From CAYNJG01 sp964397295 (GTDB taxonomy: Bacteria > Planctomycetota > Planctomycetia > Pirellulales > Pirellulaceae): a DNA stretch of 64,000 nucleotides. The DNA lies in contig CAYNJG010000001.1 of assembly GCA_964397295.1 (NCBI GenBank), forward strand, positions 76,181 through 140,180, given 5' to 3'. Shown one piece after another: positions 1 to 8,726 of the stretch; positions within the stretch are counted from its first letter, which is position 1, and each line of letters opens with the position of its first letter. The notes under the pieces were generated by a model. The model saw only the letters and a list, made by a program, of their open reading frames with translations, was not told the origin of the DNA and searched no databases. A program made the position numbers and the translations under genes.

Positions 1-132
1 CCCGCCGGGAAAAGGGATCGAGAACGTCTTTTTTTTGCCACACCACCTATGCGGTTCACCGCGAACAGGACAGTACGAACCAAACGCGACTTATGGTTTC
101 GAATCAGCCTCCTAAATCACCAGGATCGAAAC

Positions 133-2916
133 ATGAGACCCATTGCCCCTTCCACCACCGTGTCCTTCGCAGCAATCGCGCTATTCTTATCGTTGACATC
201 AGAAGCGTTAACGCAACACTTCGTTCCCGAACCGATTCCGAGTTCACCGCACATCACTGCGCCAACGAAGCAATGTTGCGGCCAGCAAATTCCCTCAGCG
301 ATCGCACCTCAATATCATGATTCGCGAGTAATCTACTACCCGCAGAATTTCTACCAGCCACAGCTGCCGACCTACTACGGTCAACCAATTCCGAGCCAGC
401 GTGTTTACCCTGAAACCATCATCCCCGCACCACCAAGTTCGTCACGTTCGTACCCGGTTGCGCAACCAACTATTCAGCCAACACCACAAACCATTGCACC
501 GGTAACACAACAACCGACTGCTTTTGATCCAGAAGCAACCGTTCGTTCGATCGTTACCGCACCCGAGCAAGCCACACATGATGTCGCGGCCCCAACCTCT
601 ACGGTTCGTGAGGAGTCGCAATCACCAGTCGAACGTGTGGCTGAGACAGTGACTGAAACGAATGAGCATGAGCCAGAACAGTTCATCAGTAACGAAGACG
701 TTACGGTAGATGACTACGTTGAGGACGTGGTCGAAAAAGCGACGGAAACAATCACTGCGGACATCGAAACTAGCGAAGAAGAAATAAGTGACGAAGATGC
801 GTTTGGAATAGCACAGTTCCCAACGACGGAAACCACGACGGACGAGATCGCAGAGTTCAAACAGCCCGCTGAGGAAACCGAAGGCAGTTTTTTGCCGCCA
901 GCGGCGATCGAAACCGAAACCGCAACGGTGGAAGAACACGAGATAGACACGACACCTACGTCGGAATTTGCGCAGGAAGAAGAAGCTCAAGAACAGGCTG
1001 CGCAGCACGTACCCACACGAGTTCGTCCAAAACGAGAAAGCGTTTCAACAGCCAAACCACGACGAATAGTTCCAGCTGCAACACCGGTCGTATCGCAAAC
1101 CAGCAAAAAGGCTGAGGTAAAAACGAAAGCGAAGTCACCTGCAATTGTCACAAGAAATACTCAATCCCATTCATCTGGCTGGAGCTGGTGGATGGCTGCT
1201 CCTCTGGCGCTGCTTCCGTTGGGTTGGTTGGCCTTCAAGCGTTCTAATCGCAAAACTGCATCTATCGCAGCAGATACGAATCTTGGGAATGACCGATCAG
1301 CAACAGCATTTGCAGGTTCGTCAGAAGCCAAACGATATGAAACGGAACCTTTTACCACGACGCAAGCGAAAACTCCGCCAGTAGTTGCTGCCACGTCAGA
1401 TACAGCCAGGGCTGCTGAAGTCGAAACAGAATTCAGCCAGCAGAACGTCGTTACGGGCCGGAAGCAAACGATCACCCCGACTCCGCCGACCCACGAAGTC
1501 AACCGTTCAACGATAGCTTCGCCGGATCCAGTACAACCAGTAACTGCAAAGGCTACCGCAGCTACGACTTCGCCTGGCGTCAACGCAACACCGGCAGCTC
1601 GCACCGCCACTCAAAAACCAGTGTCCAGTGCAACACAGGCACCCAAACACAACGAGACCAAGGCTCCAGCTGTGACAGCGTCAGTCGAGACACAACGCAG
1701 CGGAGTAACAGCGGCAGCAGCAGCAGCAGTACCTGCCGGCGTTACGGCAGCAACAACCTCCAAGCGTGACGACTTTACGGTGCTCGAGGGTGTTACTCCG
1801 GAACTGCAACAATCACTTTATGCGGCTGGGTTTTCTCGCTATGCAGACCTAGAGAAAGCCGAGCCAGCTACGATTCAACGCATCTTTGCGAAATCGTTGC
1901 CAAACGGTTCGAAGTTCCAAGCCGAGTCCTGGCTGAAGCAAGCGAGCTTCGCGGCTCGAGGTGACCGGTCAGGGCTTACGGCAGCAACAACCTCCAAGCG
2001 TGACGACTTTACGATACTCGAGGGTGTTACTCCGGAGCTGCAGCAATCACTTTATGCGGCTGGGTTTTCTCGCTATGCAGACCTAGAGAAAGCCGAGCCA
2101 GCTACGATTCAACGCATCTTTGCGAAATCGTTGCCAAACGGTTCGAAGTTCCAAGCCGAGTCCTGGCTGAAGCAAGCGAGTTTCGCGGCTCGAGGCGACT
2201 GGTCAGGGCTTACGCAGCAGATCAAAGGGCAGCAGCAGCCAGCAACCGATCGCCAAGACACCACAGGCATCAGTACGGCCTCGCGTCCAACCTCGTTCGC
2301 AACTGTGTCATCATCATCTCACAACGTGGTCCAATCGCAGGAAGCTCGCGACACGGCATCGTTTGTTGGTACTCCTTCGAATGCTCAAGACGATTTGACG
2401 CGAATCCATGGTATCGGTCCTGCGACCGTCAAACTATTGAATGCTGCGGGTATCGGAAGCTACGCACAACTTGCGTCGATGAACAGTTCCGATCTCAAAC
2501 AGATCTTGAGCCGAGGTGGAGCTTCCTTCCGGTCGGTCGATCCAACAACGTGGTCAGTACAAGCCAAGCACGCCTTAGAGGGTGACTGGAGTTGGATTGA
2601 GGAACTCAAATCTTCCCCGGAAGAACATCTTCTAGCTGACGCAAATTCCATACTTTCCGAAACGAGCCAGGGCCACCAACGAAACTTCGGTGCATCGGGA
2701 GATTTGACACAAATCCGCGGTATCGCCCCAGCGACGGCCGGTGTCTTGAACGCAATCGGGATTCGAAGCATTGCAGATCTAGCACAAGCTGATCTTTCGC
2801 TTATCCAAACCACGCTCGGTGGTTACGGAACGCGTTTTCAAAATGCTGCCCCCAGCGAATGGCTCCAGCAAGCACGTGAGCTGACTGGCACTGCCGCAGC
2901 GAAAACAAATAGATAG
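133..2916 (+). CDS. Membrane-anchored protein with four helix-hairpin-helix (DUF4332-like) modules
   Basis: A 927-residue protein. The reading frame is open further upstream, but the ATG at 133 gives a proper signal peptide ending near the ALTQ motif. Residues 30-340 are rich in Pro, Thr and Glu and look disordered. One hydrophobic span lies at about residues 350-369 (WMAAPLALLPLGWLAF), followed by basic residues, so by the positive-inside rule the C-terminal part would be cytoplasmic. A second low-complexity linker has an Ala run coded by a GCA repeat at 1714-1729. Four helix-hairpin-helix units follow: two nearly identical ones at residues 538-615 and 616-693, and two diverged ones near 754 and 856 with the IHGIGPATVKLL and IRGIAPATAGVL hairpins. 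Such modules usually bind DNA without sequence preference. A function as a membrane-DNA link is inference. Monocistronic, closed by the terminator at 2941-2967. Confidence 0.8.
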   Translation: MRPIAPSTTVSFAAIALFLSLTSEALTQHFVPEPIPSSPHITAPTKQCCGQQIPSAIAPQYHDSRVIYYPQNFYQPQLPTYYGQPIPSQRVYPETIIPAPPSSSRSYPVAQPTIQPTPQTIAPVTQQPTAFDPEATVRSIVTAPEQATHDVAAPTSTVREESQSPVERVAETVTETNEHEPEQFISNEDVTVDDYVEDVVEKATETITADIETSEEEISDEDAFGIAQFPTTETTTDEIAEFKQPAEETEGSFLPPAAIETETATVEEHEIDTTPTSEFAQEEEAQEQAAQHVPTRVRPKRESVSTAKPRRIVPAATPVVSQTSKKAEVKTKAKSPAIVTRNTQSHSSGWSWWMAAPLALLPLGWLAFKRSNRKTASIAADTNLGNDRSATAFAGSSEAKRYETEPFTTTQAKTPPVVAATSDTARAAEVETEFSQQNVVTGRKQTITPTPPTHEVNRSTIASPDPVQPVTAKATAATTSPGVNATPAARTATQKPVSSATQAPKHNETKAPAVTASVETQRSGVTAAAAAAVPAGVTAATTSKRDDFTVLEGVTPELQQSLYAAGFSRYADLEKAEPATIQRIFAKSLPNGSKFQAESWLKQASFAARGDRSGLTAATTSKRDDFTILEGVTPELQQSLYAAGFSRYADLEKAEPATIQRIFAKSLPNGSKFQAESWLKQASFAARGDWSGLTQQIKGQQQPATDRQDTTGISTASRPTSFATVSSSSHNVVQSQEARDTASFVGTPSNAQDDLTRIHGIGPATVKLLNAAGIGSYAQLASMNSSDLKQILSRGGASFRSVDPTTWSVQAKHALEGDWSWIEELKSSPEEHLLADANSILSETSQGHQRNFGASGDLTQIRGIAPATAGVLNAIGIRSIADLAQADLSLIQTTLGGYGTRFQNAAPSEWLQQARELTGTAAAKTNR
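1744..2211 (+). repeat. 234-bp tandem duplication inside the HhH gene
   Basis: Two head-to-tail copies, 1744-1977 and 1978-2211, differ at seven positions by my reading, and only two amino acids change (Val to Ile and Arg to Trp). The period is exactly 78 codons, so the reading frame is kept. The near identity points to a recent in-frame duplication or to gene conversion between the copies. Confidence 0.95.
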
Positions 2917-2940
2917 GTTGGCAACATACATAGATCAGAA

Positions 2941-2975
2941 AGGCCGGGAACCGATGGTTCCCGGCCTTTTTCTTT
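2941..2975 (+). terminator. Rho-independent terminator of the HhH gene
   Basis: A perfect 12-bp stem (2941-2952 paired with 2956-2967) with a 3-nt GAT loop is followed by a T-rich run. It lies 25 bp after the stop codon of the HhH gene. Confidence 0.93.
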
Positions 2976-3063
2976 TCACCCCAAAACAAACACAACCAAC
3001 AACAACCAAAGAGACCCACCCCGGTCGGCTCACTCGCTTCTCAGATGGAAGAGATCTACCTAA

Positions 3064-3095
3064 CAAAAAAAGCCACTCATCCGGAGATGAGCGGC
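3064..3095 (-). terminator. Rho-independent terminator of the PEP-CTERM gene
   Basis: On the minus strand, a 10-bp stem with one G-U pair (3086-3095 with 3072-3081, 4-nt loop) is followed by a run of seven U residues. It lies about 35 bp after the stop of the gene at 3131-3862 and faces the terminator at 2941-2975. Confidence 0.88.
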
Positions 3096-3130
3096 CTCGA
3101 TTGATAGCGTAGAGAATTTGTAGTGATTAG

Positions 3131-3862
3131 TTAGCGACGGACGCGACGCAATTGGACTAGGCCAATCAGTGCAAACAATGCCAAGCATTGTGAACTTGGT
3201 TCCGGCACAGTTGGTGTCTGCCAATGGACATGGTCAATCTCGATTCCAATACCGGCGTCCATCGATAAAGTGATCGAGCCAATCGGTGTCATGTCATCAG
3301 TGAAGCCAAGGAACCGGTCTTCGGCTGTTTGGCCAGTGAACACGTCGTCTGCCAAGTCTCCGGCATCGATCGTACCCAATAGGTTGCCCATCGTGTCAAA
3401 AGCTTCCAGTCGGATGTTCGTAGATCGTGAATCACCATCAGTAAATACGACTCCAGCCGCGCGAACGCCGGTCATATATTCGATGGTTACGCTTCGAACG
3501 CCATCCGCAAAATACGAGTACCCATCATTTCCATTGCCGTCGATGGTTCCATCATCAGCATCAACGGAGTCAGTAATAGGCGCACCCAAACCGCTGCTTG
3601 AGTTTGGTGCCAGAACGCCACCTGGAGAGATCGTCAGGAACGGGTCGATCGTTCCGTTCGTTTCGAAGTCTTCAATCCAAGCTATCTGAGAACCGGGGCC
3701 AAAGTCGAAAAAGCCTACGGGTGTATCAAGACCGCCCGTCTGCAAATAGGGAGAAGGGCCAAAAGACATAGTAGCCGCCTGAGCAGTGGCAGCAAAAAGA
3801 AGGAAGGTTGTTGCAGTGGTGGCGCACACCTTGCCGAGTGCACCAGTGATGTTTGACGTCAT
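3131..3862 (-). CDS. PEP-CTERM sorting-signal exported protein
   Basis: A 243-residue exported protein. The frame is open upstream, but the ATG at 3862 puts a clean signal peptide (hydrophobic TTFLLFAATAQA) at the N-terminus. The C-terminus has the tripartite PEP-CTERM signal: VPEPS, a hydrophobic helix of about 17 residues and a basic RRVRR tail, the target of exosortase/archaeosortase-type enzymes. The middle is Asp- and Gly-rich with DDGTIDGNGNDG and predicted beta structure, and it resembles planctomycete PEP-CTERM proteins of unknown ligand. No exosortase is visible in the window. Isolated between its terminator and a leader with an inverted repeat. Confidence 0.88.
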   Translation of the reverse strand: MTSNITGALGKVCATTATTFLLFAATAQAATMSFGPSPYLQTGGLDTPVGFFDFGPGSQIAWIEDFETNGTIDPFLTISPGGVLAPNSSSGLGAPITDSVDADDGTIDGNGNDGYSYFADGVRSVTIEYMTGVRAAGVVFTDGDSRSTNIRLEAFDTMGNLLGTIDAGDLADDVFTGQTAEDRFLGFTDDMTPIGSITLSMDAGIGIEIDHVHWQTPTVPEPSSQCLALFALIGLVQLRRVRR

Positions 3863-3899
3863 TAGACTTACCTGTATCTGAGTTGTTTCGTCAGCTATT

Positions 3900-3918
3900 A
3901 CACATCCCCGTGATGTGT
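3900..3918 (-). promoter_or_regulatory. Inverted repeat in the PEP-CTERM gene leader
   Basis: A perfect 7-bp inverted repeat (ACACATC / GATGTGT, 5-nt loop) lies 38 bp upstream of the ATG at 3862. It could be an operator or a leader hairpin. No convincing promoter boxes could be placed around it. Confidence 0.35.
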
Positions 3919-3929
3919 GTGAAACCAAA

Positions 3930-4567
3930 GGTTCCGCAGTTTAAGCCTCAAAGTCAACACTTTTCTTCAAAAACCCGCTAAACAAACGCACAATTTTTAC
4001 TTACGTTTCACGCCGCTAACATTTCCGAGACCACTGTGAAGGTAGCCATACATCTGCGTTCGCGGAGCTGAACATGTTTGCGAACGGGTTCCGCGCCAGC
4101 GGTTGCGCGTTTAACCGATCACAAGAAATATCAGTGTGGAGCCGCACGTAAACCGGACGCAGCGTTCCGGTCGTGCCTGTTGCCGTGGATTCGGGCGGTA
4201 GGCGAGCAGCCATTAACACACCCAGCTTTGGACACGCGATGCCAAGTTCGGGTCGGCTGGTTCTGAGGGCGGAAGGCCCAATCTCCTAAGTCCGTTGGTT
4301 GGCCTTACTTCGCGTCAACGGCAACCGTTCATCAGAAGATTCCATGGATGATGCCACATCACGACTCAAAGAATTTGATACCTCCCGCCGGCCGCCACAC
4401 TTTTCAACCGCCGAATACAAGGCGTTTCGTATCCATTCCAGCTTTCGTATTTCTGAGGAGCAAGCGAAACCTTGAGCTTGCGGCCAAAGAAGATGAAGAG
4501 CCAGGGCAGCCGTATGTGACAACGTTTCTGTGAGGCGTGCCGTTTATACCGAGAGAGTTGATCCTGC
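3930..4567. other. Gene-poor stretch, left part of a decayed island
   Basis: No gene I can support. The short ORFs here are arginine- and cysteine-rich and look like noise. A short inverted repeat (ACCGGA / TCCGGT) lies around 4150-4170. From 4344 a 43-codon frame (MDDATSRLKEFD to SEEQAKP) stops at 4475, and an overlapping frame continues with LELAAKEDEEPGQPY up to 4533. Read in series, the two frames look like a small soluble protein broken by a frameshift, but this is weak. Confidence 0.5.
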
Positions 4568-4825
4568 CTAACTCTCCGCAGCGTCCTGCGAGGTAGCAGT
4601 GTCTTCTTTTTCTGCTTTATCGGTGGCTACCTCTTCGCCCTCCGGCAGAAACAAGACTGGCTCACCAGAATTCTTATGGTACTGAATCTTAGCAGCGGAA
4701 CGCATGATTTGATCTATCGCGATTTTGCTGGGCGAGGGTTCGGATATATCAGCATCTTCTTCATCAATATCCGGCGGTGCTACCCTAAGTTCGATGTTAA
4801 ATCCTCGATCAATCCCATTGGCCAA
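4568..4825 (-). pseudogene. Hypothetical C-terminal fragment, frameshifted from the preceding ORF
   Basis: This is an 85-codon frame whose only start is TTG. It stays open upstream to about 4903 with a natural-looking sequence (NEVSIELQYSINKLANGIDR) that overlaps the end of the ORF at 4831-5184 in another frame. I therefore read the two as one original gene of roughly 200 codons split by a -1 shift between about 4845 and 4900. The tail is acidic (DIDEEDADISE, EKEDTATSQDAAES). No family recognised. A real separate gene with TTG start is possible. Confidence 0.45.
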
Positions 4826-4830
4826 TTTGT

Positions 4831-5184
4831 TTATCGAGTATTGGAGCTCAATGCTGACTTCATTTCTTCTTGAACTTCTAGGTGGCCTCCGTATTTGTTC
4901 ATCAACTCAACCGTTAATTCATCGAGTTGCGGCGAAACCATTGAGCTCGCATCGTCCTCAATTCCGCGTAATTTATCCTCGGGTACTTGTTGGTCTGCTA
5001 GTTCCTTTTTTAACTTCTTTATCTCTAGCATCTTCTTGTATAGTGCTACGATTATCTCTACGGCTAAAGCGACGCAAGCACAAACTGGTGGAGCGTAGTC
5101 CAAATACACGGTGAGGTCACTGGAGGAAATGTTGCGAATCTTCAGTGGTTCGCGTTTGCCCACGGCAATCTCAGAAAACACCAA
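4831..5184 (-). CDS. Hypothetical protein with one membrane span and a coiled coil
   Basis: A 117-residue frame of unknown family. Residues 1-27 are mixed, a hydrophobic span lies at about 28-50 (APPVCACVALAVEIIVALY), and a charged helical stretch follows (KMLEIKKLKKELADQQ). Its first 43 nt overlap the 3' end of the kinase-like fragment in another frame, so expression as annotated is doubtful. It probably continued into the ORF at 4568-4825 before a frameshift. Base composition is more AT-rich than the flanking genes, which fits imported DNA. Confidence 0.4.
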   Translation of the reverse strand: MVFSEIAVGKREPLKIRNISSSDLTVYLDYAPPVCACVALAVEIIVALYKKMLEIKKLKKELADQQVPEDKLRGIEDDASSMVSPQLDELTVELMNKYGGHLEVQEEMKSALSSNTR

Positions 5185-5462
5185 AAAGAGCTGCTCATTT
5201 CGACCACAAGCAACCCATGATCTGCATCAATTAACGTCGGAACTGCGAAAATGTCGATTTCCGTTATACTCGCGTCCGACAGCCTTCGATAAGATTCTAG
5301 CTCCGCGTGGCAATTGGATGGACGGTGAAATACCTTCACCGCCGTCTTGCGTGCGGTTGTCCATACGCTTTCGTCGGTTCCCGAACCTAGCGGAGTATCG
5401 AATCGAATCGCAAACTGACGTTGGTTAGCGTACGCGGTAGCTCGCTCCATCAAGGATTTCAC
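5142..5462 (-). pseudogene. Protein-kinase-like N-lobe fragment
   Basis: A 106-codon frame starting with GTG at 5462 (or ATG at 5450). Residues 17-70 look like the N-lobe of a Ser/Thr-kinase-like fold: a glycine loop (LGSGTDESVW), the AVKVFHR strand with a candidate ATP-binding lysine, a helix with HAELESYRRL, and the hinge strand LLVVEM. After the hinge the sequence turns into unrelated SSFWCFLRLPW and stops. The C-lobe with the catalytic loop and DFG is absent, so this is almost certainly a truncated relic. It is divergent from the small ORF at 5463, and the two start codons abut. Confidence 0.6.
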
Positions 5463-5696
5463 ATGATTGCCCCATCACACAGTGCGAAAGTGAAGATTAG
5501 CTTGAACATTGGTGATGCAAGCTACATGGTGGCTAGTCTAATGGATGGTCGCTGCATTCTGCGGGACGAAGTGAATCAGCACGTTGTGAACGAGTCAAGC
5601 CAAGCGAGATTGACGATCGACATCGACGGAGTATCTGAAACTCACGAAGTGGTTCTACCGCACGGCATCTCATCCAAAATAGTCACTTTCTTCTAA
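5463..5696 (+). CDS. Small conserved-looking hypothetical protein
   Basis: A 77-residue protein (MIAPSHSAKVKISLNIG...). It is predicted to be mostly beta strands: KVKISLNIG, SYMVASLMDGRCILRD and a C-terminal LPHGISSKIVTFF. From memory, short proteins of this pattern (KVKLSL.IG, CILRD, LPHGIS) recur in planctomycete genomes next to kinase-like genes, which fits the fragment on its left; I know of no function. An alternative frame start exists upstream at 5421, but the ATG at 5463 removes a non-conserved-looking leader. Confidence 0.55.
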   Translation: MIAPSHSAKVKISLNIGDASYMVASLMDGRCILRDEVNQHVVNESSQARLTIDIDGVSETHEVVLPHGISSKIVTFF

Positions 5697-5860
5697 GAAG
5701 TTCAGCGGTTGCGGGTCACAGCCCGGCGATGGCCCGAAGGAAACGAAAGCCACCACCGAAGCAAGTAACCCGCACGAATCGGAAACGTTTCGCATGGCGA
5801 AGCCACACACTAGCGGGTCCCTCGTTCACCTGACTCTGCCGCACGCTAGGTAGGTAGGTA

Positions 5861-6300
5861 TCAGGTTAGATCGCAGGTAATGCTTGCCTCGCAAGGCTTC
5901 TGTAATTTCGCCAAGGGGTTGCGTGACAAGTGACCTTGCTTCACCGCCCACGAAAAGCCGTTTGAACAATCAGCATGTAACGTCGACGCGTGTTGTTCGC
6001 CATGTCGCCAAACGTCTCTCGGCTCATGAGCTAACGTGATGCGGTTTGATAGTCCACGCTGGCTTGCTGCCGTGGACAACGCCAAAATCTAACCAACATT
6101 TTTTTTGCGAACCCCTGAACGCTCGGCGAGCGGATTTGTAAGATAGAGTCTGCACATTCACCTTCAGCCACCGTAGGTACCGCTTTAGAATGTCTTTGCT
6201 GGTACCGGTGCCCTTCGCCTTGGTGTTCGACGACAAGCTCATGCCAACGTTGCTGAGCTCGGCCCCATTTAGGGCCGAGATTTACGACCTCTGGCGACAC
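5861..6300 (-). pseudogene. Relic of a tyrosine recombinase/integrase (N-terminal part)
   Basis: Three overlapping minus-strand frames give pieces of a core-binding (SAM-like) domain in the right order: KWGRAQQRWHELVVEHQ (frame of 6300), ILKRYLRWLKVNVQT followed by KPHHVSS (frame of 6242), and SNGFSWAVKQGHLSRNPLAK (frame of 6085). The last motif is characteristic of planctomycete phage-type integrases. At least two frameshifts are needed to join them, and no catalytic R, HxxR or Tyr box follows, so the gene is dead and truncated. It sits next to the 3' end of tRNA-Val, the usual integration site for such elements. Confidence 0.7.
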
Positions 6301-6343
6301 AATTCAGTGACAGTTGTCACTAAACCACAAAAGAGGTCATACG

Positions 6344-6377
6344 AAAAAAGCCGTAAAACCCTGTAGTTAAACGGCTT
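6344..6377 (-). terminator. Terminator downstream of tRNA-Val
   Basis: On the minus strand, AAGCCGT (6371-6377) pairs with ACGGCTT (6348-6354), extended by a few interrupted pairs, and is followed by a U run (6344-6349). It begins 6 nt after the tRNA. Confidence 0.7.
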
Positions 6378-6382
6378 ATGAG

Positions 6383-6456
<74 letters not shown>

Positions 6457-6725
6457 GTAGTGTGCTACCAGTGATTGCAACACGACACGGTGTCATCGAC
6501 CAAAAACGGCCGCTGACAGCATTGAAATGTGACTCAATTGACCCCAATTCGTCAAGTGCCGGAATCAGCGAACCTACTTTTCGCGAATTTGTCGGTTTTT
6601 CTATACTGAGTCGCTCTAGCTAGGACCCATTTCTTCGATATAGGTTCTGTAACTCAAAATCATTACTGGTTCAAACCAAGATGACGCCGTTTGTAGTGGT
6701 GTCATCGCAATCTAGCGTGAGGCAT

Positions 6726-8726
6726 ATGCTTAAGGTTCAGCTTCCTGACGGAACTCTCAAGGAATATCCAAACACACTGACAATCGCCGATGTTGCTGCC
6801 GACATCGGACCCGGACTCGCAAAAGCCGCTTTGGCTGGCGAAGTGGATGGCACTGTGGTCGGTCTCGATTACCACCTGCCAGACGACAAAACGACCGAAC
6901 TCAAGATCCTCACCAAGAAGGATCAGGGTTCGCTGAACGTAATGCGCCACAGCTGCGCTCACGTTATGGCTCGGGCTGTGATGCGCAAGTTTGATGGTGT
7001 GCAATTGGCCTTTGGTCCAACGATCGACGGTGGTTTTTACTACGACTTTGATCTCGCGCACGCGCTGACGGAAGAAGACTTTCCGGCAATCGAAGCGGAG
7101 ATGAAGAAGATCATCAAGGACAACGAGCCGTTTGAGCGACTCGAGGAAGATCGCACCGGTGCGATGAAAATCTGTGAAGACCTCGGTCAAGAGTACAAAG
7201 TCGAGCACATCGGTACCGGACTCGCGGAACACTCGTCATTGTCATTCTATCGACAAGGTGAATTCATCGATCTTTGTCGCGGTCCTCACATTCCGAAGCC
7301 CAAAGCCATTGGCGCGTTCAAGTTGCTGTCGGTTGCCGGTGCGTATTGGAAAGGCGACTCTTCGAACAAGCAGTTGCAACGACTGTACGGTACTGCGTTC
7401 TTCGACAAAGAATCGCTCGAAGAACATTTGACTCGTATCGAAGAAGCCAAGCGGCGAGACCATCGAGTGCTGGGTAAGCAGCTCGACCTGTTTACGATCA
7501 GCCAGACGGTTGGTTCCGGCTTGATTCTTTGGTTACCAAAAGGGGCTTCGATTCGAAGCCGATTGGAAACATTCGTCAAAGATCAACTCGAGAAGCGTGG
7601 TTACGACGCGGTTTATACACCGAACATCGGCAAAGTCGATCTGTATCAGATTTCGGGTCACTACCCGTATTACGCTGGAGACATGTTCAAACCGATCTCG
7701 ATGGACGACGGCGAAGAGTACATCTTGAAACCGATGAACTGTCCTCATCACATCATGATTTACAAATCGAAGCCACGGAGTTATCGCGAGCTACCAGTTC
7801 GACTCGCAGAGTTCGGAACCGTCTATCGGTACGAAAAATCTGGCCAGCTTTCTGGTATGACTCGAGTACGTGGATTCACACAAGATGACGCCCACATCTT
7901 CTGCACCGACGAGCAGGTGGCGGACGAATTCAAAGGCTGTATAGAAATGACGCAGTTTGTACTGCGCTCTTTGGGCTTGGACGATTACCGCGTGCGCCTA
8001 GGTTTTCGTGATCCAGACAGCGACAAATACGTCGGCGACGACGAGAGCTGGGAAACTGCTCAGGCGGCGTTGGTCAAAGTTTGCGACGACTTGGGAATCG
8101 AAGCAAAAGCCGAAGAAGGCGAAGCCGCCTTCTATGGACCGAAAGCGGACTTTGTCGTCACCGACTGCTTGGGACGAGAATGGCAGCTAGGCACCGTTCA
8201 ACTCGACTACAACTTACCGAGCGCAGAACGTTTCGACTTGGAGTACATCGGCGCCGACAACAAAGCCCATCGGCCAGTGATGATCCATCGGGCTCCACTT
8301 GGATCGATGGAGCGATTCATTGGTGTGCTCATCGAACATTTCGCTGGAGCGTTTCCTCTTTGGCTGGCACCCGAACAATTGCGTTTGCTCACCGTCAGCG
8401 AGAAAGCAGAGGACTATGCGAAGACCGTCGAGCAAGAACTAAAGTCTGCCGGTTTGAGGATTACTTGCGACTACCGATCGGAAAAACTGGGAGCCAAAAT
8501 CCGCGATGCCCAGCTCGAATTGATCCCCTATATGCTGGTAATCGGGCCAAGAGACGCCGAAAATGGCACGGTTTCACTGCGAGATCGCATCGATGGCGAT
8601 TTAGGTAGCATGTCCACCGAAGAAGTCATCAAGAAGCTCTTGGGCGAAGTTGCGGAGCGAACTGTCCGAAAAACATTCGGTGGCAGCGCCGGATTTACCG
8701 ATCGAAATGCCGGCAGCGAATATTAG
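6726..8726 (+). CDS. thrS: Threonine-tRNA ligase
   Basis: A class II aminoacyl-tRNA synthetase that charges tRNA-Thr in the cytoplasm. It is 666 residues long, close to the usual 640. The ATG at 6726 starts directly at the TGS domain (MLKVQLPDGTLKEYP); the in-frame ATG at 6681 would add 15 unrelated residues. Order: TGS domain, second additional (editing) domain with HSCAHVMARAV, catalytic core, anticodon-binding domain (PYMLVIGPRDAENGTVSLR). The zinc site is visible as MNCPHH (Cys about 339), motif 2 as FGTVYRYEKSG, and motif 3 as HRAPLGSMERF. It precedes infC, as in many bacteria, with a 159-bp gap. Confidence 0.97.
   Translation: MLKVQLPDGTLKEYPNTLTIADVAADIGPGLAKAALAGEVDGTVVGLDYHLPDDKTTELKILTKKDQGSLNVMRHSCAHVMARAVMRKFDGVQLAFGPTIDGGFYYDFDLAHALTEEDFPAIEAEMKKIIKDNEPFERLEEDRTGAMKICEDLGQEYKVEHIGTGLAEHSSLSFYRQGEFIDLCRGPHIPKPKAIGAFKLLSVAGAYWKGDSSNKQLQRLYGTAFFDKESLEEHLTRIEEAKRRDHRVLGKQLDLFTISQTVGSGLILWLPKGASIRSRLETFVKDQLEKRGYDAVYTPNIGKVDLYQISGHYPYYAGDMFKPISMDDGEEYILKPMNCPHHIMIYKSKPRSYRELPVRLAEFGTVYRYEKSGQLSGMTRVRGFTQDDAHIFCTDEQVADEFKGCIEMTQFVLRSLGLDDYRVRLGFRDPDSDKYVGDDESWETAQAALVKVCDDLGIEAKAEEGEAAFYGPKADFVVTDCLGREWQLGTVQLDYNLPSAERFDLEYIGADNKAHRPVMIHRAPLGSMERFIGVLIEHFAGAFPLWLAPEQLRLLTVSEKAEDYAKTVEQELKSAGLRITCDYRSEKLGAKIRDAQLELIPYMLVIGPRDAENGTVSLRDRIDGDLGSMSTEEVIKKLLGEVAERTVRKTFGGSAGFTDRNAGSEY

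Noticed and set aside
4016..4266. Two overlapping short ORFs on opposite strands
   Set aside because: Both are rich in Arg, Ser and Cys with no recognisable domain and no ribosome-binding site; they look like mutual shadows in GC-rich DNA.
5710..5774. Inverted repeat TGCGGGT / ACCCGCA near the island, considered as an integron attC site
   Set aside because: The ends do not show the RYYYAAC / GTTRRRY core motifs and no integron integrase is present; it is probably a chance or REP-like repeat.
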